Made by a program: the position numbers and the translations under genes. Under the pieces are notes generated by a model. The model had not been told where the DNA came from. It searched no databases and saw nothing but the letters and a program-made list of their open reading frames with translations. A stretch of DNA of 64,000 nt from Haliea sp. E1-2-M8 (GTDB lineage Bacteria; Pseudomonadota; Gammaproteobacteria; Pseudomonadales; Halieaceae), in contig NZ_JAUTDR010000001.1 of assembly GCF_030649675.1 (NCBI RefSeq), positions 186,001 through 250,000 on the forward strand. The letters run 5' to 3'. Of the stretch, positions 9,832-18,258 are shown one piece after another (the stretch's first letter is position 1; the number at the start of each line of letters is the position of its first letter).

Positions 9832-10638
9832 ATGCTGCCTTACCCCGATATAGATCCCGTTGCCTTTTCCCTGGGACCGGCCCAGGTGCACTGGTACGGA
9901 CTTACCTATCTGGCCGGGCTGGCTTTTGCCTGGTGGTTGGGTGTCAGGCGCAGCGCCCGGCCCGACGTGCCGCTGCGGCGCGAGCACATAGATGACCTCG
10001 TTTTCTTCAGCGCCCTGGGGGTGGTGCTTGGCGGGCGTATTGGCTACGCCGTATTCTACGGCGGTGAACGCCTGCTGGAGGATCCGCTCTGGTTGCTGCA
10101 GGTCTGGCAGGGCGGCATGTCATTCCACGGTGGCCTGCTCGGGGTCATCATTGCCATGTTCTGGTTTGCCCGTAGCCGCGGCCTGGCGGTGGGGGCGGTG
10201 CTGGATCTTGCCGCCCTGCTGGCGCCCATGGGGCTGGCGCTGGGCAGGCTGGGCAATTTCATCGGCCAGGAACTCTGGGGTCGGCCCACCGATGTCCCCT
10301 GGGCGATGGTGTTCCCCAACGATCCGCTGCAGCTGGCGCGCCACCCCTCCCAGCTCTATCAGTTCGCCCTCGAGGGGCTGCTGCTGTTCGGCATCATGCT
10401 GTGGTTCACTGCGCGGCCGCGCCCGACCTGGGCCGCCAGCGGGCTGTTCTGTGTGGGCTACGGTTGCCTGCGTTTTCTCGCCGAGTTTTTCCGCGAGCCT
10501 GACGCCCACATCGGCTTCCAGGCCTTTGGCTGGCTCACCCGGGGCCAGCTGCTCTGCCTGCCCATGATAGCCCTCGGTCTGTTCCTGCTGTGGTGGGCCT
10601 ATCGTCACCAGAGCCTGACCGGCAAGGAGTCGCGTTGA
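9832..10638 (+). CDS. lgt: prolipoprotein diacylglyceryl transferase
   Basis: Inner-membrane enzyme that transfers diacylglycerol from phosphatidylglycerol to the lipobox Cys of prolipoproteins. 268 residues from ATG 9832 ([29 protein letters not shown]), with about seven membrane segments and the Lgt signature [20 protein letters not shown], and [12 protein letters not shown]. The open frame continues upstream but the extension covers the 5' part of the divergent NRDE gene and is not membrane-like. The stop is one base from the thyA start. A substrate, the lipoprotein protease at 60-63 kb, is in this window. Confidence 0.95.
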   Translation: MLPYPDIDPVAFSLGPAQVHWYGLTYLAGLAFAWWLGVRRSARPDVPLRREHIDDLVFFSALGVVLGGRIGYAVFYGGERLLEDPLWLLQVWQGGMSFHGGLLGVIIAMFWFARSRGLAVGAVLDLAALLAPMGLALGRLGNFIGQELWGRPTDVPWAMVFPNDPLQLARHPSQLYQFALEGLLLFGIMLWFTARPRPTWAASGLFCVGYGCLRFLAEFFREPDAHIGFQAFGWLTRGQLLCLPMIALGLFLLWWAYRHQSLTGKESR

Positions 10639-10639
10639 C

Positions 10640-11473
10640 ATGAGGCAATATCTCGACCTGCTGCAGGATATCCTCGACCACGGCAGCCGCAAGAGCGACC
10701 GCACCGGGACCGGCACCGTGTCGGTTTTCGGCCGCCAGTTTCGCCACGACCTGGCCCGGGGTTTCCCGCTGCTGACCACCAAGAAGCTGCACCTCAAGAG
10801 TATCGTCAACGAGCTGATCTGGTTCCTGAGTGGCGACACCAATACCCGCTGGCTGAAAGAGAACGGCGTCAGCATCTGGGATGAGTGGGCGACTGAAACC
10901 GGTGACCTAGGGCCGATCTACGGCGCCCAGTGGACCGCCTGGCCGACCCGCGACGGCGGCAGCATCAATCAGATCGACTATGTCATCGATTGCCTGCGCA
11001 ACAATCCCGACAGTCGGCGCATCCTGTTTCATGGCTGGAACGTGGAGTTTTTGCCAGACGAGAAACTGAGCCCGCAGGACAATGTCCGGGCGGGCCGGAT
11101 GGCGCTGCCTCCCTGCCATCTCCTGTACCAGTTCTATGTGGCGGATGGAAAACTCTCCTCACAGCTGCTGATCCGCTCCAGCGACTCCTTTCTCGGGCTG
11201 CCCTACAACACGGCCAGCCTGGCCCTGCTGACCCTGATGCTGGCCCAGCAGTGCGACCTGGAGGCGGGCGAAATCATCATCTGTACCGGCGACTCCCACA
11301 TATACAGCAACCACCTCGAGCAGGTGCAGGCGCAGCTGGGGCGCGAGCCGCGGCCACTGCCGCGGCTGGAGATTCTGCGCCGGCCGGCCTCGATCTACGA
11401 CTACCGGTTCGAGGACTTCAGGCTGCACGACTACGATCCGCACCCGCACATCGCGGCACCGGTGGCGATCTAG
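10640..11473 (+). CDS. thyA: thymidylate synthase
   Basis: Converts dUMP and methylene-THF to dTMP and DHF. 277 residues, slightly longer than the 264 of E. coli. Catalytic Cys in [13 protein letters not shown]; dUMP-binding [30 protein letters not shown] near the C-terminus. Starts one base after lgt and is followed two bases later by folA, which regenerates the THF that ThyA oxidises; the pairing is functionally consistent. Confidence 0.97.
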   Translation: MRQYLDLLQDILDHGSRKSDRTGTGTVSVFGRQFRHDLARGFPLLTTKKLHLKSIVNELIWFLSGDTNTRWLKENGVSIWDEWATETGDLGPIYGAQWTAWPTRDGGSINQIDYVIDCLRNNPDSRRILFHGWNVEFLPDEKLSPQDNVRAGRMALPPCHLLYQFYVADGKLSSQLLIRSSDSFLGLPYNTASLALLTLMLAQQCDLEAGEIIICTGDSHIYSNHLEQVQAQLGREPRPLPRLEILRRPASIYDYRFEDFRLHDYDPHPHIAAPVAI

Positions 11474-11475
11474 CG

Positions 11476-11991
11476 GTGACCGCCCGGCTCGCGCTGATGG
11501 TCGCGATGGCGTCCAATGGGGTCATCGGTCGCGACAATGGCCTGCCCTGGCATCTGCCCGAGGACTTGCGCTACTTCAAGCGCACCACCCTGGGCAAGCC
11601 GGTGATCATGGGGCGCAGGACCTTTGAATCCATCGGCAGGCCGCTGCCGGGCCGGCCCAATATTGTGGTGTCACGCAGTCCCGCCTGGTCCGCTGCGGGA
11701 GTGACAGTGGCCGACTCTCTGGTCTCGGCACTGGACCGGGCGCAGGAGCTTGCCACAGCTGGCGGCGTCCAGGAGATCGTGGTGATTGGCGGTGCGCAGA
11801 TCTACGCGGCGGCGCTGCCCCTGGCGAGTCGCCTGTACGTTACCGAAGTGCACGCTGCTGTCGCAGGTGATACCTGGTTTCCGCCCATGAATTCGACCGA
11901 GTGGCGGGAAGTTGCCAGGGAAGAGCACGAGGCAACGGCCGACAACCCATATCCCTACGCTTTCGTGGTGTGTGACCGGTTGTTGCCCTGA
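11476..11991 (+). CDS. folA: dihydrofolate reductase
   Basis: NADPH-dependent reduction of DHF to THF. 171 residues. The core motifs are LALMVAMASNGVIGRDNGLPWHLPEDL (substrate Asp/Glu region), GRRTFESIGRPLPGRPNIVVSR and VIGGAQIYAAALPLA. I take the GTG at 11476, two bases after thyA, as start; the ATG at 11497 would remove part of the first strand. Last gene of the rppH-ptsP / lgt-thyA-folA block. Confidence 0.94.
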   Translation: MTARLALMVAMASNGVIGRDNGLPWHLPEDLRYFKRTTLGKPVIMGRRTFESIGRPLPGRPNIVVSRSPAWSAAGVTVADSLVSALDRAQELATAGGVQEIVVIGGAQIYAAALPLASRLYVTEVHAAVAGDTWFPPMNSTEWREVAREEHEATADNPYPYAFVVCDRLLP

Positions 11992-12044
11992 TTTTGAAGT
12001 TGCTTGACGCCAACAAGTGTTACTTTCGGGTTTTTTGCGGGTGC

Positions 12045-12075
12045 TTTCTGTAACCTTTCTACACGTTTACAGAAA
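12045..12075. repeat. 9-bp inverted repeat in the folA-tonB operon gap
   Basis: TTTCTGTAA and TTACAGAAA separated by 13 bases. It is 54 bases past folA and about 70 bases before the candidate promoter of the next operon. No T-run follows, so a factor-independent terminator is unlikely; an operator or RNA hairpin is possible. The remainder of the 263-base gap holds no gene that I can see. Confidence 0.45.
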
Positions 12076-12142
12076 ATGCCGGAGCGTCTGCAGGTGATTG
12101 ATTGAAAATGGCGGGGTATTGGGTTTAAATTCTTTCCCTCGG

Positions 12143-12171
12143 TTTACCGACCCAGATTTTTCCACTATACA
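12143..12171 (+). promoter_or_regulatory. candidate promoter of the TonB2-type operon
   Basis: TTTACC, 17-base spacer, TATACA, 84 bases before the DUF3450 start. A partly symmetric AT-rich stretch (TATAC ... GTATA, 12166-12187) lies over and just after the -10. No Fur-like or other known operator was recognised. Confidence 0.4.
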
Positions 12172-12254
12172 AAGTAGTAAAGTATAACCTCAGTACCGAG
12201 TCGCGCTGTCTCAGCTCTGAATCACTCTTGTTGGAAATAGGAAGCCCAATTCCC

Positions 12255-13040
12255 ATGACTATGCATCGATTGAAGAACGTATTGATCGCTGCGCTGGTAG
12301 CCACCGGCACCCTCTTCGGTGCCACGGCAGCAGTGCAAGCCGATACCCTCGACTCCATTCTGGATGTCGGGGAATCCCGCAACAAGGCTGCGCGTGAGTC
12401 GCAGGTGAAGATCGACCGCCTGGCGGACGAGACGCGCGACCTGTTGTCCGACTACAAGTCGGTCATGAAGCAGGTCGATGGCCTCAAGGTCTACAATACG
12501 CGTCTGCAGCGGCAGATCGATAGCCAGATGCAGCGCATTGAAGACATTGAGGAGTCGATCAACGAAGTGACGGTCATCCAGCGCCAGATGATGCCGCTGG
12601 TGATCCGCATGATCGACAGCCTCGAGCAGTTCATCAAACTGGATATCCCGTTTAACCTGGAAGAACGCCTCGAGCGCATTGCCTTCCTGCGCAACAACGT
12701 CGACCGGTCCGATCTGGCGGTAGCCGAGAAGTTCCGCCAGGTGCTGGAAGCCTACAACATCGAGCTTCAGTACGGCCGCGGCTTCGATACCTACAGTGAC
12801 GCGATCGAAATCAACGGCGCAATCCGCGAAGTGGACTTCCTCCGCATCGGCCGGATTTCCCTGGTCTACCAGAGCACCGACGGCAACGAAAGTGGCGTCT
12901 GGAACAACGAGACCAGAAGCTGGGATCCGCTGGACTCGGGCGATTACGCTGCTGAAATCCGCAAGGGCGTGCGCATTGCCAACAGACAAGCCACTATCGA
13001 TCTTCTCAACATGCCAGTACCTGCACCGGAGGCTGAATAA
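12255..13040 (+). CDS. DUF3450 periplasmic protein of the TonB2 operon
   Basis: 261 residues from the ATG at 12255, preceded by AGGAAG ten bases upstream. Signal peptide with cleavage expected after TAAVQA (about residue 29), then a long coiled-coil (about 35-115) and an alpha/beta C-terminal half with VDFLRIGRISLVYQS and NETRSWDPL. DUF3450 proteins regularly precede TtpC-ExbB-ExbD-TonB clusters in Vibrio, Shewanella and relatives; the molecular role is not established. Overlaps the next start (TAATG). Confidence 0.88.
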   Translation: MTMHRLKNVLIAALVATGTLFGATAAVQADTLDSILDVGESRNKAARESQVKIDRLADETRDLLSDYKSVMKQVDGLKVYNTRLQRQIDSQMQRIEDIEESINEVTVIQRQMMPLVIRMIDSLEQFIKLDIPFNLEERLERIAFLRNNVDRSDLAVAEKFRQVLEAYNIELQYGRGFDTYSDAIEINGAIREVDFLRIGRISLVYQSTDGNESGVWNNETRSWDPLDSGDYAAEIRKGVRIANRQATIDLLNMPVPAPEAE

Positions 13041-14419
13041 TGAAAGCGCTGAACAAGATTTTCCCGGTCCTGCTGCTGGGTGGCGCGCTGGCCATCTCCG
13101 GAGCCGCCAATGCCCAGGAGGAAGCTGCGACCCTCGATGAGCTGCTCGGTCTGGTAAAACAGGGCCAGGTGACTGAAGCGCGTGAAAACGCTGAACGTGA
13201 AAGACAGTTCGCTGCCGCCAAGGCAGATCAGGCCCGGCTGCTGCGTGAAGCGGAGAACGAGCGGACCCGCCAGGAGGAGGAATCCACCCGCCTGGAGAAC
13301 CAGTTTGAAGAAAACGAACTGCTGGTAACCGCCAAGCAGGAGCAGCTGCGTGAGCGCCTGGGCTCCCTCACCGAACTGTTCGGCCACCTGACGGCGGCCT
13401 CTGGTGACCTCGCGTCGACTTTCGAGGTATCGCTGGTGTCTGCGCAGTATCCCAACCGGGGTGAATTTCTCCGCGAGCTTATCAACAAGATGAGCAACTC
13501 AGACAAACTGCCGCGGATCGAGGAAATCGAGCGCGTCTGGTACGAACTGCTGCGCGAAATCACCGCAACCGGCAACGTGGCGGAGTTCACTGCCGAAGTG
13601 GCCAGTGCCGCGGGCGAGCGCTCCGAGCGCGAAGTTGTGCGCGTCGGTGCCTTTAACGTCATCGACATGGAAGGCAACTACCTTGCCTACAACAACGACA
13701 CGCTGAGCGTGCTTCCGCGCCAGCCAGCCGGCCGCTTTACCAACTGGGCCGAGAACCTGGCCAATGCCGACAGCGGTATGCACCGCTTCGGTATCGACCC
13801 CACTGGTCCTACCGGCGGTTCCTTCCTGGCAGCAATCATCGACAGCCCGACGCTGGAAGAGCGCTGGCACCAGGGCGGCTATGTCGGCTATGCGATTACT
13901 GCGGTGGGCGTGTTTGCCTTCATCCTGGCCATCTACCGCCTGATCGTCCTGTCCGTGGTCGGCGCCAAGGTGAGCAGCCAGCTGAAGAGCGGTACTGCCA
14001 ACACCAATAACCCGCTCGGCCGCGTGCTCAAGGTTCACGAGGACAACCCATCCATGGATCCCGAGACCCTGGAGCTGAAGATGGCCGAGGGTGTCATGCG
14101 TGAAACTCCGCGGCTGGAATCTGGTCTCACCCTGTTGAAGATCATCGCTGCGGTAGCGCCGTTGATGGGTCTGCTGGGTACTGTTACCGGTATGATCATT
14201 ACCTTCCAGGCCATTACCATCTTTGGTGCCGGCGACCCGAAGGCAATGGCTGGCGGTATCTCCAGCGCTCTGGTGACCACGGTTCTGGGTCTGCTGGTTG
14301 CGATCCCCGTCGTTCTGCTGCACACGATTGTGAATGGTCGCGCCCAGCGCATTATCCATGTGCTCAATGAGCAGGCGACCGGTATCGTGGCAGAGCACTC
14401 CGAAGCCAACGCCAAGTAG
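13040..14419 (+). CDS. long ExbB-like proton-channel family protein (TtpC type)
   Basis: 459 residues. N-terminal signal peptide (to about 26, ANAQ), an extended coiled-coil periplasmic region (about 30-115) and a further periplasmic domain to about 280, then a membrane helix (AITAVGVFAFILAIYRLIVL) and a C-terminal MotA/TolQ/ExbB domain (about 330-450) with IIAAVAPLMGLLGTVTGMIITFQ. This matches TtpC, the extra component required by Vibrio TonB2 systems. Compared with plain ExbB it carries about 250 extra periplasmic residues. Followed 14 bases later by the short ExbB. Confidence 0.9.
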   Translation: MKALNKIFPVLLLGGALAISGAANAQEEAATLDELLGLVKQGQVTEARENAERERQFAAAKADQARLLREAENERTRQEEESTRLENQFEENELLVTAKQEQLRERLGSLTELFGHLTAASGDLASTFEVSLVSAQYPNRGEFLRELINKMSNSDKLPRIEEIERVWYELLREITATGNVAEFTAEVASAAGERSEREVVRVGAFNVIDMEGNYLAYNNDTLSVLPRQPAGRFTNWAENLANADSGMHRFGIDPTGPTGGSFLAAIIDSPTLEERWHQGGYVGYAITAVGVFAFILAIYRLIVLSVVGAKVSSQLKSGTANTNNPLGRVLKVHEDNPSMDPETLELKMAEGVMRETPRLESGLTLLKIIAAVAPLMGLLGTVTGMIITFQAITIFGAGDPKAMAGGISSALVTTVLGLLVAIPVVLLHTIVNGRAQRIIHVLNEQATGIVAEHSEANAK

Positions 14420-14433
14420 ACAGGGGTTCGACC

Positions 14434-14952
14434 ATGGGAGGTATATTCGACGCCGTTCTCGCCTTTATGGACAAGGGTGGGGACGTGCTCTGGCTCATCG
14501 CCATCCTCGTCTTCGTGATGTGGACGCTGATCTTCGAGCGCCTGTGGTATTTCACTTTCACCTGGCGCAAGGAAGTTTTTGAGGTCATCAAAACCTGGGA
14601 AGCGCGTTCTGAACGCAAGTCGTGGAACGCCAAGCAGGTGCGCATGCGCCTGCTGTCCCAGAGCCGCGAAGCGATCAACGCCAATTTGCCGGTGATCACC
14701 ACGCTGGTAGCCCTGTGCCCCTTGCTGGGTCTGCTGGGCACCGTCACCGGGATGATCGAGGTGTTTAACGTGATGGCGGTGACGGGTGGTGGCGATGCCA
14801 AGTCAATGGCTGGCGGGGTCGAGCGTTCAACCATCCCCACCATGGCGGGCATGGTTGCCGCACTCTCTGGCCTGTTTGCCAACACCTACATCAGCCGTAT
14901 GGCCGCGCGGGAACAGGAATATCTTCAGGATAACTTGACGTCCGACCACTGA
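14434..14952 (+). CDS. exbB: ExbB-type proton channel subunit
   Basis: 172 residues, MotA/TolQ/ExbB family, three membrane segments: about 15-38, and two around residues 88-145 with LCPLLGLLGTVTGMIEVF and AGGVERSTIPTMAGMVAALSGL. Forms the pentameric proton channel that with ExbD energises TonB. The start follows an AGGGG site. Shorter than E. coli ExbB, as is usual for ExbB2 of TonB2 clusters. Confidence 0.92.
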   Translation: MGGIFDAVLAFMDKGGDVLWLIAILVFVMWTLIFERLWYFTFTWRKEVFEVIKTWEARSERKSWNAKQVRMRLLSQSREAINANLPVITTLVALCPLLGLLGTVTGMIEVFNVMAVTGGGDAKSMAGGVERSTIPTMAGMVAALSGLFANTYISRMAAREQEYLQDNLTSDH

Positions 14953-14977
14953 GCGGGCGTCCAAAGGTAGCTATCAG

Positions 14978-15385
14978 ATGCGCAGACTTGCAAGACATCA
15001 TGAAGATGAAGGAGCGGAGATCGACCTGACGCCGATGTTGGACGTCGTGTTTATCATGCTCATTTTCTTCATCGTAGTGGCATCCTTTATCAAGGAAGCC
15101 GGGGTTGAGATCAGCCGGCCGGACAGTGCCAAGTCCGACCCGAGCGACGCCACCAGTATCCTGGTTCAGATTCGTAGCGACGACCAGATCTGGATGGAGA
15201 ATCGCCGCGTTGACACGCGCGCAATTCGCGCCAACATTCAACGCCTGCTGGCCAACGACCCGCAACAGGGCGTTACCATCAAGGTCGAGAAAGGTGCTCG
15301 GTCCGGTACCGTCGTTGATGTGGCTGATGCCGCTCGCGAAGCGGGCGCACCCTCGGTCAACTGGGCCAGCGGAGGGCAGCAGTAG
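14978..15385 (+). CDS. exbD: ExbD-type subunit, first copy
   Basis: 135 residues: short cytoplasmic N-terminus, one membrane helix carrying the essential Asp in DLTPMLDVVFIMLIFFIVVAS, and a periplasmic domain. AAGGTAG site six bases before the ATG. A second, different ExbD follows two bases after the stop. The two share the N-terminal membrane segment but diverge in the periplasmic half, so this is an old duplication and not a recent copy. Confidence 0.92.
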   Translation: MRRLARHHEDEGAEIDLTPMLDVVFIMLIFFIVVASFIKEAGVEISRPDSAKSDPSDATSILVQIRSDDQIWMENRRVDTRAIRANIQRLLANDPQQGVTIKVEKGARSGTVVDVADAAREAGAPSVNWASGGQQ

Positions 15386-15387
15386 CC

Positions 15388-15804
15388 ATGAGCATGAGAG
15401 AAGGCGCCGCGCGCAAGCCCGCCGGCAACGAAAGCACTATCGACCTGACGCCCATGCTGGATGTCGTGTTCATCATGTTGATTTTCTTCATCGTGACGTC
15501 ATCCTTCGTCAAGGAGCCAGGGGTTGAGCTGATGAAGCCCCAGGCAACAACGACCGAAGCGTGTGAGCGCGGCACCATCATTTTCGCGGTCGACAGTCGC
15601 GGGGAGATCCACTACGACAAGAACCGGGTGTCGCTGGACCGCGCCATGCGCCTGGCCGAGACAGCCAAGAAAGAGGCGCCGCAGGCCAATGTGGTGATTC
15701 AGGTGGACCGTGAGACACCGGCATTTGCCGTGGAACAGCTTATTGATGAGTTACGGCCCATGCTGACAGCGCCGCCGTGTATTTCAACGGATGATGAGGT
15801 TTAA
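15388..15804 (+). CDS. exbD: ExbD-type subunit, second copy
   Basis: 138 residues. Membrane helix DLTPMLDVVFIMLIFFIVTSS keeps the Asp of the proton path; the periplasmic part (ATTTEACERGTIIFAVDSRGEIHYDKNRV) differs from copy one. The operon therefore offers two ExbD partners for one TonB, which could form a mixed ExbD dimer or two alternative channels with TtpC and ExbB. The stop overlaps the tonB start (TAATG). Confidence 0.91.
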   Translation: MSMREGAARKPAGNESTIDLTPMLDVVFIMLIFFIVTSSFVKEPGVELMKPQATTTEACERGTIIFAVDSRGEIHYDKNRVSLDRAMRLAETAKKEAPQANVVIQVDRETPAFAVEQLIDELRPMLTAPPCISTDDEV

Positions 15805-16412
15805 TGGTGATGGGCAGTAGCTTTGTGAGGGTACTGGTCGGTGCACTGGTAGCGGTTCCCGTTGCGATTGGCCTGTTTTTTTTGATGCACAGCCTCATCG
15901 ACACTGAGTATGAGCAGGAAGATGTCGAGGCAAGGAAGATCGCCGATATTGTTGTGCCCGAAGATGAGATCGAAATTAACGTCAAGCAGCCGAAGCCGGA
16001 CAAGGTGGAAGATCCGGAAGAACCACCACCGGAACTGCCCACACCCGACATCGACATGGACATGGACCTGAATGTGGTCAATACCGCACCCAGGGCCTCG
16101 GTTGATGTGCAGATCAGTGCCTCGGGCATCAGTGGCGATGGTGAGTATCTGCCGATTGTGAAGGTTGCTCCCGTCTACCCGCGCCGTGCGCAGACCCGGG
16201 GTATCTCTGGCTACTGTATTGTCGAATACACGGTAACCCGCACCGGCTCTATTCGCGATCCGCGCGCGGTGGATTGCCAGCCCTCGGGCGTGTTCGAGTC
16301 CGCTTCCATCAAGGCCGCGGAGAAGTTCAAATACCGGCCCCGGGTAGTCGACGGCGAGCCCATCGAGGTAGCTGGGGTGCAAAACCTGTTTACCTACGAG
16401 CTGGAAAACTAG
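15804..16412 (+). CDS. tonB: TonB-family energy transducer (TonB2 type)
   Basis: 202 residues: N-terminal membrane anchor (about 8-30), a short acidic/proline spacer (EDPEEPPPELPTPDIDMD), and a C-terminal TonB domain with YPRRAQTRGISGYCIVEYTVTRTG and AAEKFKYRPRVVDGEPIEV. The spacer is much shorter than the Pro-Lys/Pro-Glu rod of E. coli TonB, typical of TonB2; periplasmic reach may be supplied by the TtpC extension. Likely drives the receptors at 28.7 and 34.2 kb, though a second TonB elsewhere cannot be excluded. Confidence 0.92.
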   Translation: MVMGSSFVRVLVGALVAVPVAIGLFFLMHSLIDTEYEQEDVEARKIADIVVPEDEIEINVKQPKPDKVEDPEEPPPELPTPDIDMDMDLNVVNTAPRASVDVQISASGISGDGEYLPIVKVAPVYPRRAQTRGISGYCIVEYTVTRTGSIRDPRAVDCQPSGVFESASIKAAEKFKYRPRVVDGEPIEVAGVQNLFTYELEN

Positions 16413-16425
16413 GACGGTGGTACGT

Positions 16426-17757
16426 ATGAAACTCCATGATTCCGGTGTCTGGTTGCGTGCGGCCCTGCTGGCGCTGCCGGTAGCGATCGCTCAGGTTGCG
16501 GTGACCCAGGTTCAGTCCGAGCTCGGCTTGCGGCCATTTGCCGCCGCAGTAGCCCAGGAAGGCGAACAGCGAGAGACGCGTCGTACCCCGGCGTTGCGCA
16601 ACCAGGTCTATGAAAAACTGGCGGAGGCCCAGGCCGCGGCGGAAGCCGAGGATCTGGCGGGTGCCGCACGTATCCTGGAAGACATGCTCGCTTCGGGGGG
16701 CAAGAACGAACTGAACAGCTACGAGCTTGCCAACGTATACAACCTGTATGCGTTTATCCACTACACCCGGGAAGACTACAACGCTGCGCTGAAGGCCTAC
16801 GAAAATGTGGCCAGACAGCCGGATATCCCGCTGGCAATGGAGATCAGCACCCGCTATACCATCGCCCAGCTGTACTTTGTGCAGGAGCGCTGGCAGGACG
16901 GCATCAATTCGCTGCTGGACTGGTTCAAGCTGACTGAAAATCCCAATGAGGAGGCCTATGTCCTCCTCGCTCAGGGTTATTACCAGCTGAACGACTATAC
17001 CAAGGCGCTGCTCAATGTGGAGAAGGCGATCTCCCTGTACCAGGAGAAGGGTAAAACGCCCAAGGAGCAGTGGTACAACCTCGCACGCTTCCTCTACTTT
17101 GAAAAAGGCGACATCAACAACACTGTGCGGGTGCTGGAAGAGTTGCTGAAGCACTACCCCGACAAGCAGTACTGGGTGCAGCTCTCACACATGTACGGGG
17201 AGCAGAAGAAGGATAGCGAGCAGCTGGCTGCCATGGAAACTGCCTATGTGCAGGACATGCTCGACAAGGGTACGGAGCAGGTCACCATGGCGTACCTGTA
17301 TCTGAACGCCGAAGTTCCCTACAAGGCCGCCAAGGTGTTGGACAGGGGTCTCAAAAACGATTCCATCGAGGACAACTCGCGCAACTACGAAATTCTGGGC
17401 AACGCCTGGCGTCAGGCACAGGAAGTCGACAAGGCTATTCCGGCGATGGAAAAGGCGGCGGCCAAGGCTGAAACCGGCGAGCTCTACGCCCGCCTCGGCA
17501 ATATCTACCTGGACGGCGACCGCAACGAAGAAGCCATCACGGCCATTACTCGCGGCTTGCAGCGCGGTGGTGTTCGGCGCCCCGACTCCGCGAGGCTGGT
17601 GCTCGGCATGGCCTACTTCAACACCGGGCAGTATGACAAGGCGCGCGAAGCGTTCAAGGCGGCGGGTCGCGACGAGCGTTCAGCGAAATACGCGGAGCAG
17701 TGGATCCAGTACATGGAATCCGAAATCGAGCGTCAGCGGCAGCTGGCGCAAAACTGA
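16426..17757 (+). CDS. tetratricopeptide-repeat periplasmic protein of the TonB2 operon
   Basis: 443 residues from the ATG at 16426 (AGGACGG site nine bases upstream; a GTG at 16417 would add three residues). Hydrophobic N-terminus suggests a signal sequence ending near AAAVAQ. The rest is TPR-like helix pairs (for instance NVYNLYAFIHYTREDYNAALKAYEN, VLLAQGYYQLNDYTKALLNVEKA, ELYARLGNIYLDGDRNEEAI). TPR proteins close the TonB2 clusters of Vibrio and Shewanella; probable role is scaffolding or docking in the periplasm. Last gene before the terminator. Confidence 0.88.
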   Translation: MKLHDSGVWLRAALLALPVAIAQVAVTQVQSELGLRPFAAAVAQEGEQRETRRTPALRNQVYEKLAEAQAAAEAEDLAGAARILEDMLASGGKNELNSYELANVYNLYAFIHYTREDYNAALKAYENVARQPDIPLAMEISTRYTIAQLYFVQERWQDGINSLLDWFKLTENPNEEAYVLLAQGYYQLNDYTKALLNVEKAISLYQEKGKTPKEQWYNLARFLYFEKGDINNTVRVLEELLKHYPDKQYWVQLSHMYGEQKKDSEQLAAMETAYVQDMLDKGTEQVTMAYLYLNAEVPYKAAKVLDRGLKNDSIEDNSRNYEILGNAWRQAQEVDKAIPAMEKAAAKAETGELYARLGNIYLDGDRNEEAITAITRGLQRGGVRRPDSARLVLGMAYFNTGQYDKAREAFKAAGRDERSAKYAEQWIQYMESEIERQRQLAQN

Positions 17758-17774
17758 CCAAACCATTCCGGAAT

Positions 17775-17805
17775 AAAAAAAGGAGCACAATGTGCTCCTT
17801 TTTTT
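17775..17805. terminator. bidirectional factor-independent terminator
   Basis: Seven A, stem GGAGCAC, loop AAT, stem GTGCTCC, seven T. Perfectly symmetric, so it can stop the TonB operon reading right and the cold-shock gene reading left. Confidence 0.93.
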
Positions 17806-17825
17806 ATCTGCCCAAAACTCACCCC

Positions 17826-18032
17826 TTAGACAGGGGTTACGTTTTCGGCCTGGGGGCCCTTCTGGCCATTGGTGACAGTGAACTCCACCTTCTGGCCATC
17901 AGTCAGTGTTTTGAACCCTTCGCCCTTGATGGCGCTGAAGTGAACAAAGACATCGGGGCCACCTTCGCGCTCGATAAAGCCGAATCCCTTGGTCTCGTTA
18001 AACCACTTAACGGTGCCGGTTTCTGTAGACAT
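17826..18032 (-). CDS. cold-shock-domain protein (CspA family)
   Basis: 68-residue single cold-shock domain, nucleic-acid chaperone. RNP1 is KGFGFIE and RNP2 is DVFVHFSAI, both with the aromatic residues that stack on RNA or DNA. Which Csp paralogue (cold-induced or constitutive) cannot be told. Terminates into the shared hairpin at 17775. Confidence 0.96.
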   Translation of the reverse strand: MSTETGTVKWFNETKGFGFIEREGGPDVFVHFSAIKGEGFKTLTDGQKVEFTVTNGQKGPQAENVTPV

Positions 18033-18258
18033 AAGTGTTACCTGTATAGCGTTGGGAAGCCCGTCTGGGCCCCAGGGGGTTAGTCATTCATTTATGTTCA
18101 ACGTACCGAGGAACTTGAGGGAACTTCGACCACGCGCATAAATACCACTGATTTCTCAGCTTTAAGAAGTGTAGCACCGCGTTCAGAAACTGGGATTACA
18201 GCGGGAAGAAATTTTTTGGGCAATTTTACTCGTTTGCCATCCCTGTCCGGGGCGCAAG
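18033..18258. other. 226-base gap: leader of the cold-shock gene
   Basis: Lies upstream of the minus-strand cold-shock gene and downstream of glk. Contains an 11-base near-palindrome CTGGGCCCCAG (18065-18075) that would sit in the 5' leader of the csp mRNA; long structured leaders are common for csp genes. I found no clear promoter or glk terminator. Confidence 0.35.

Noticed and set aside
12004-12026. TTGACG...TACTTT as a promoter
   Set aside because: Spacer is only 11 bases, too short for sigma70.
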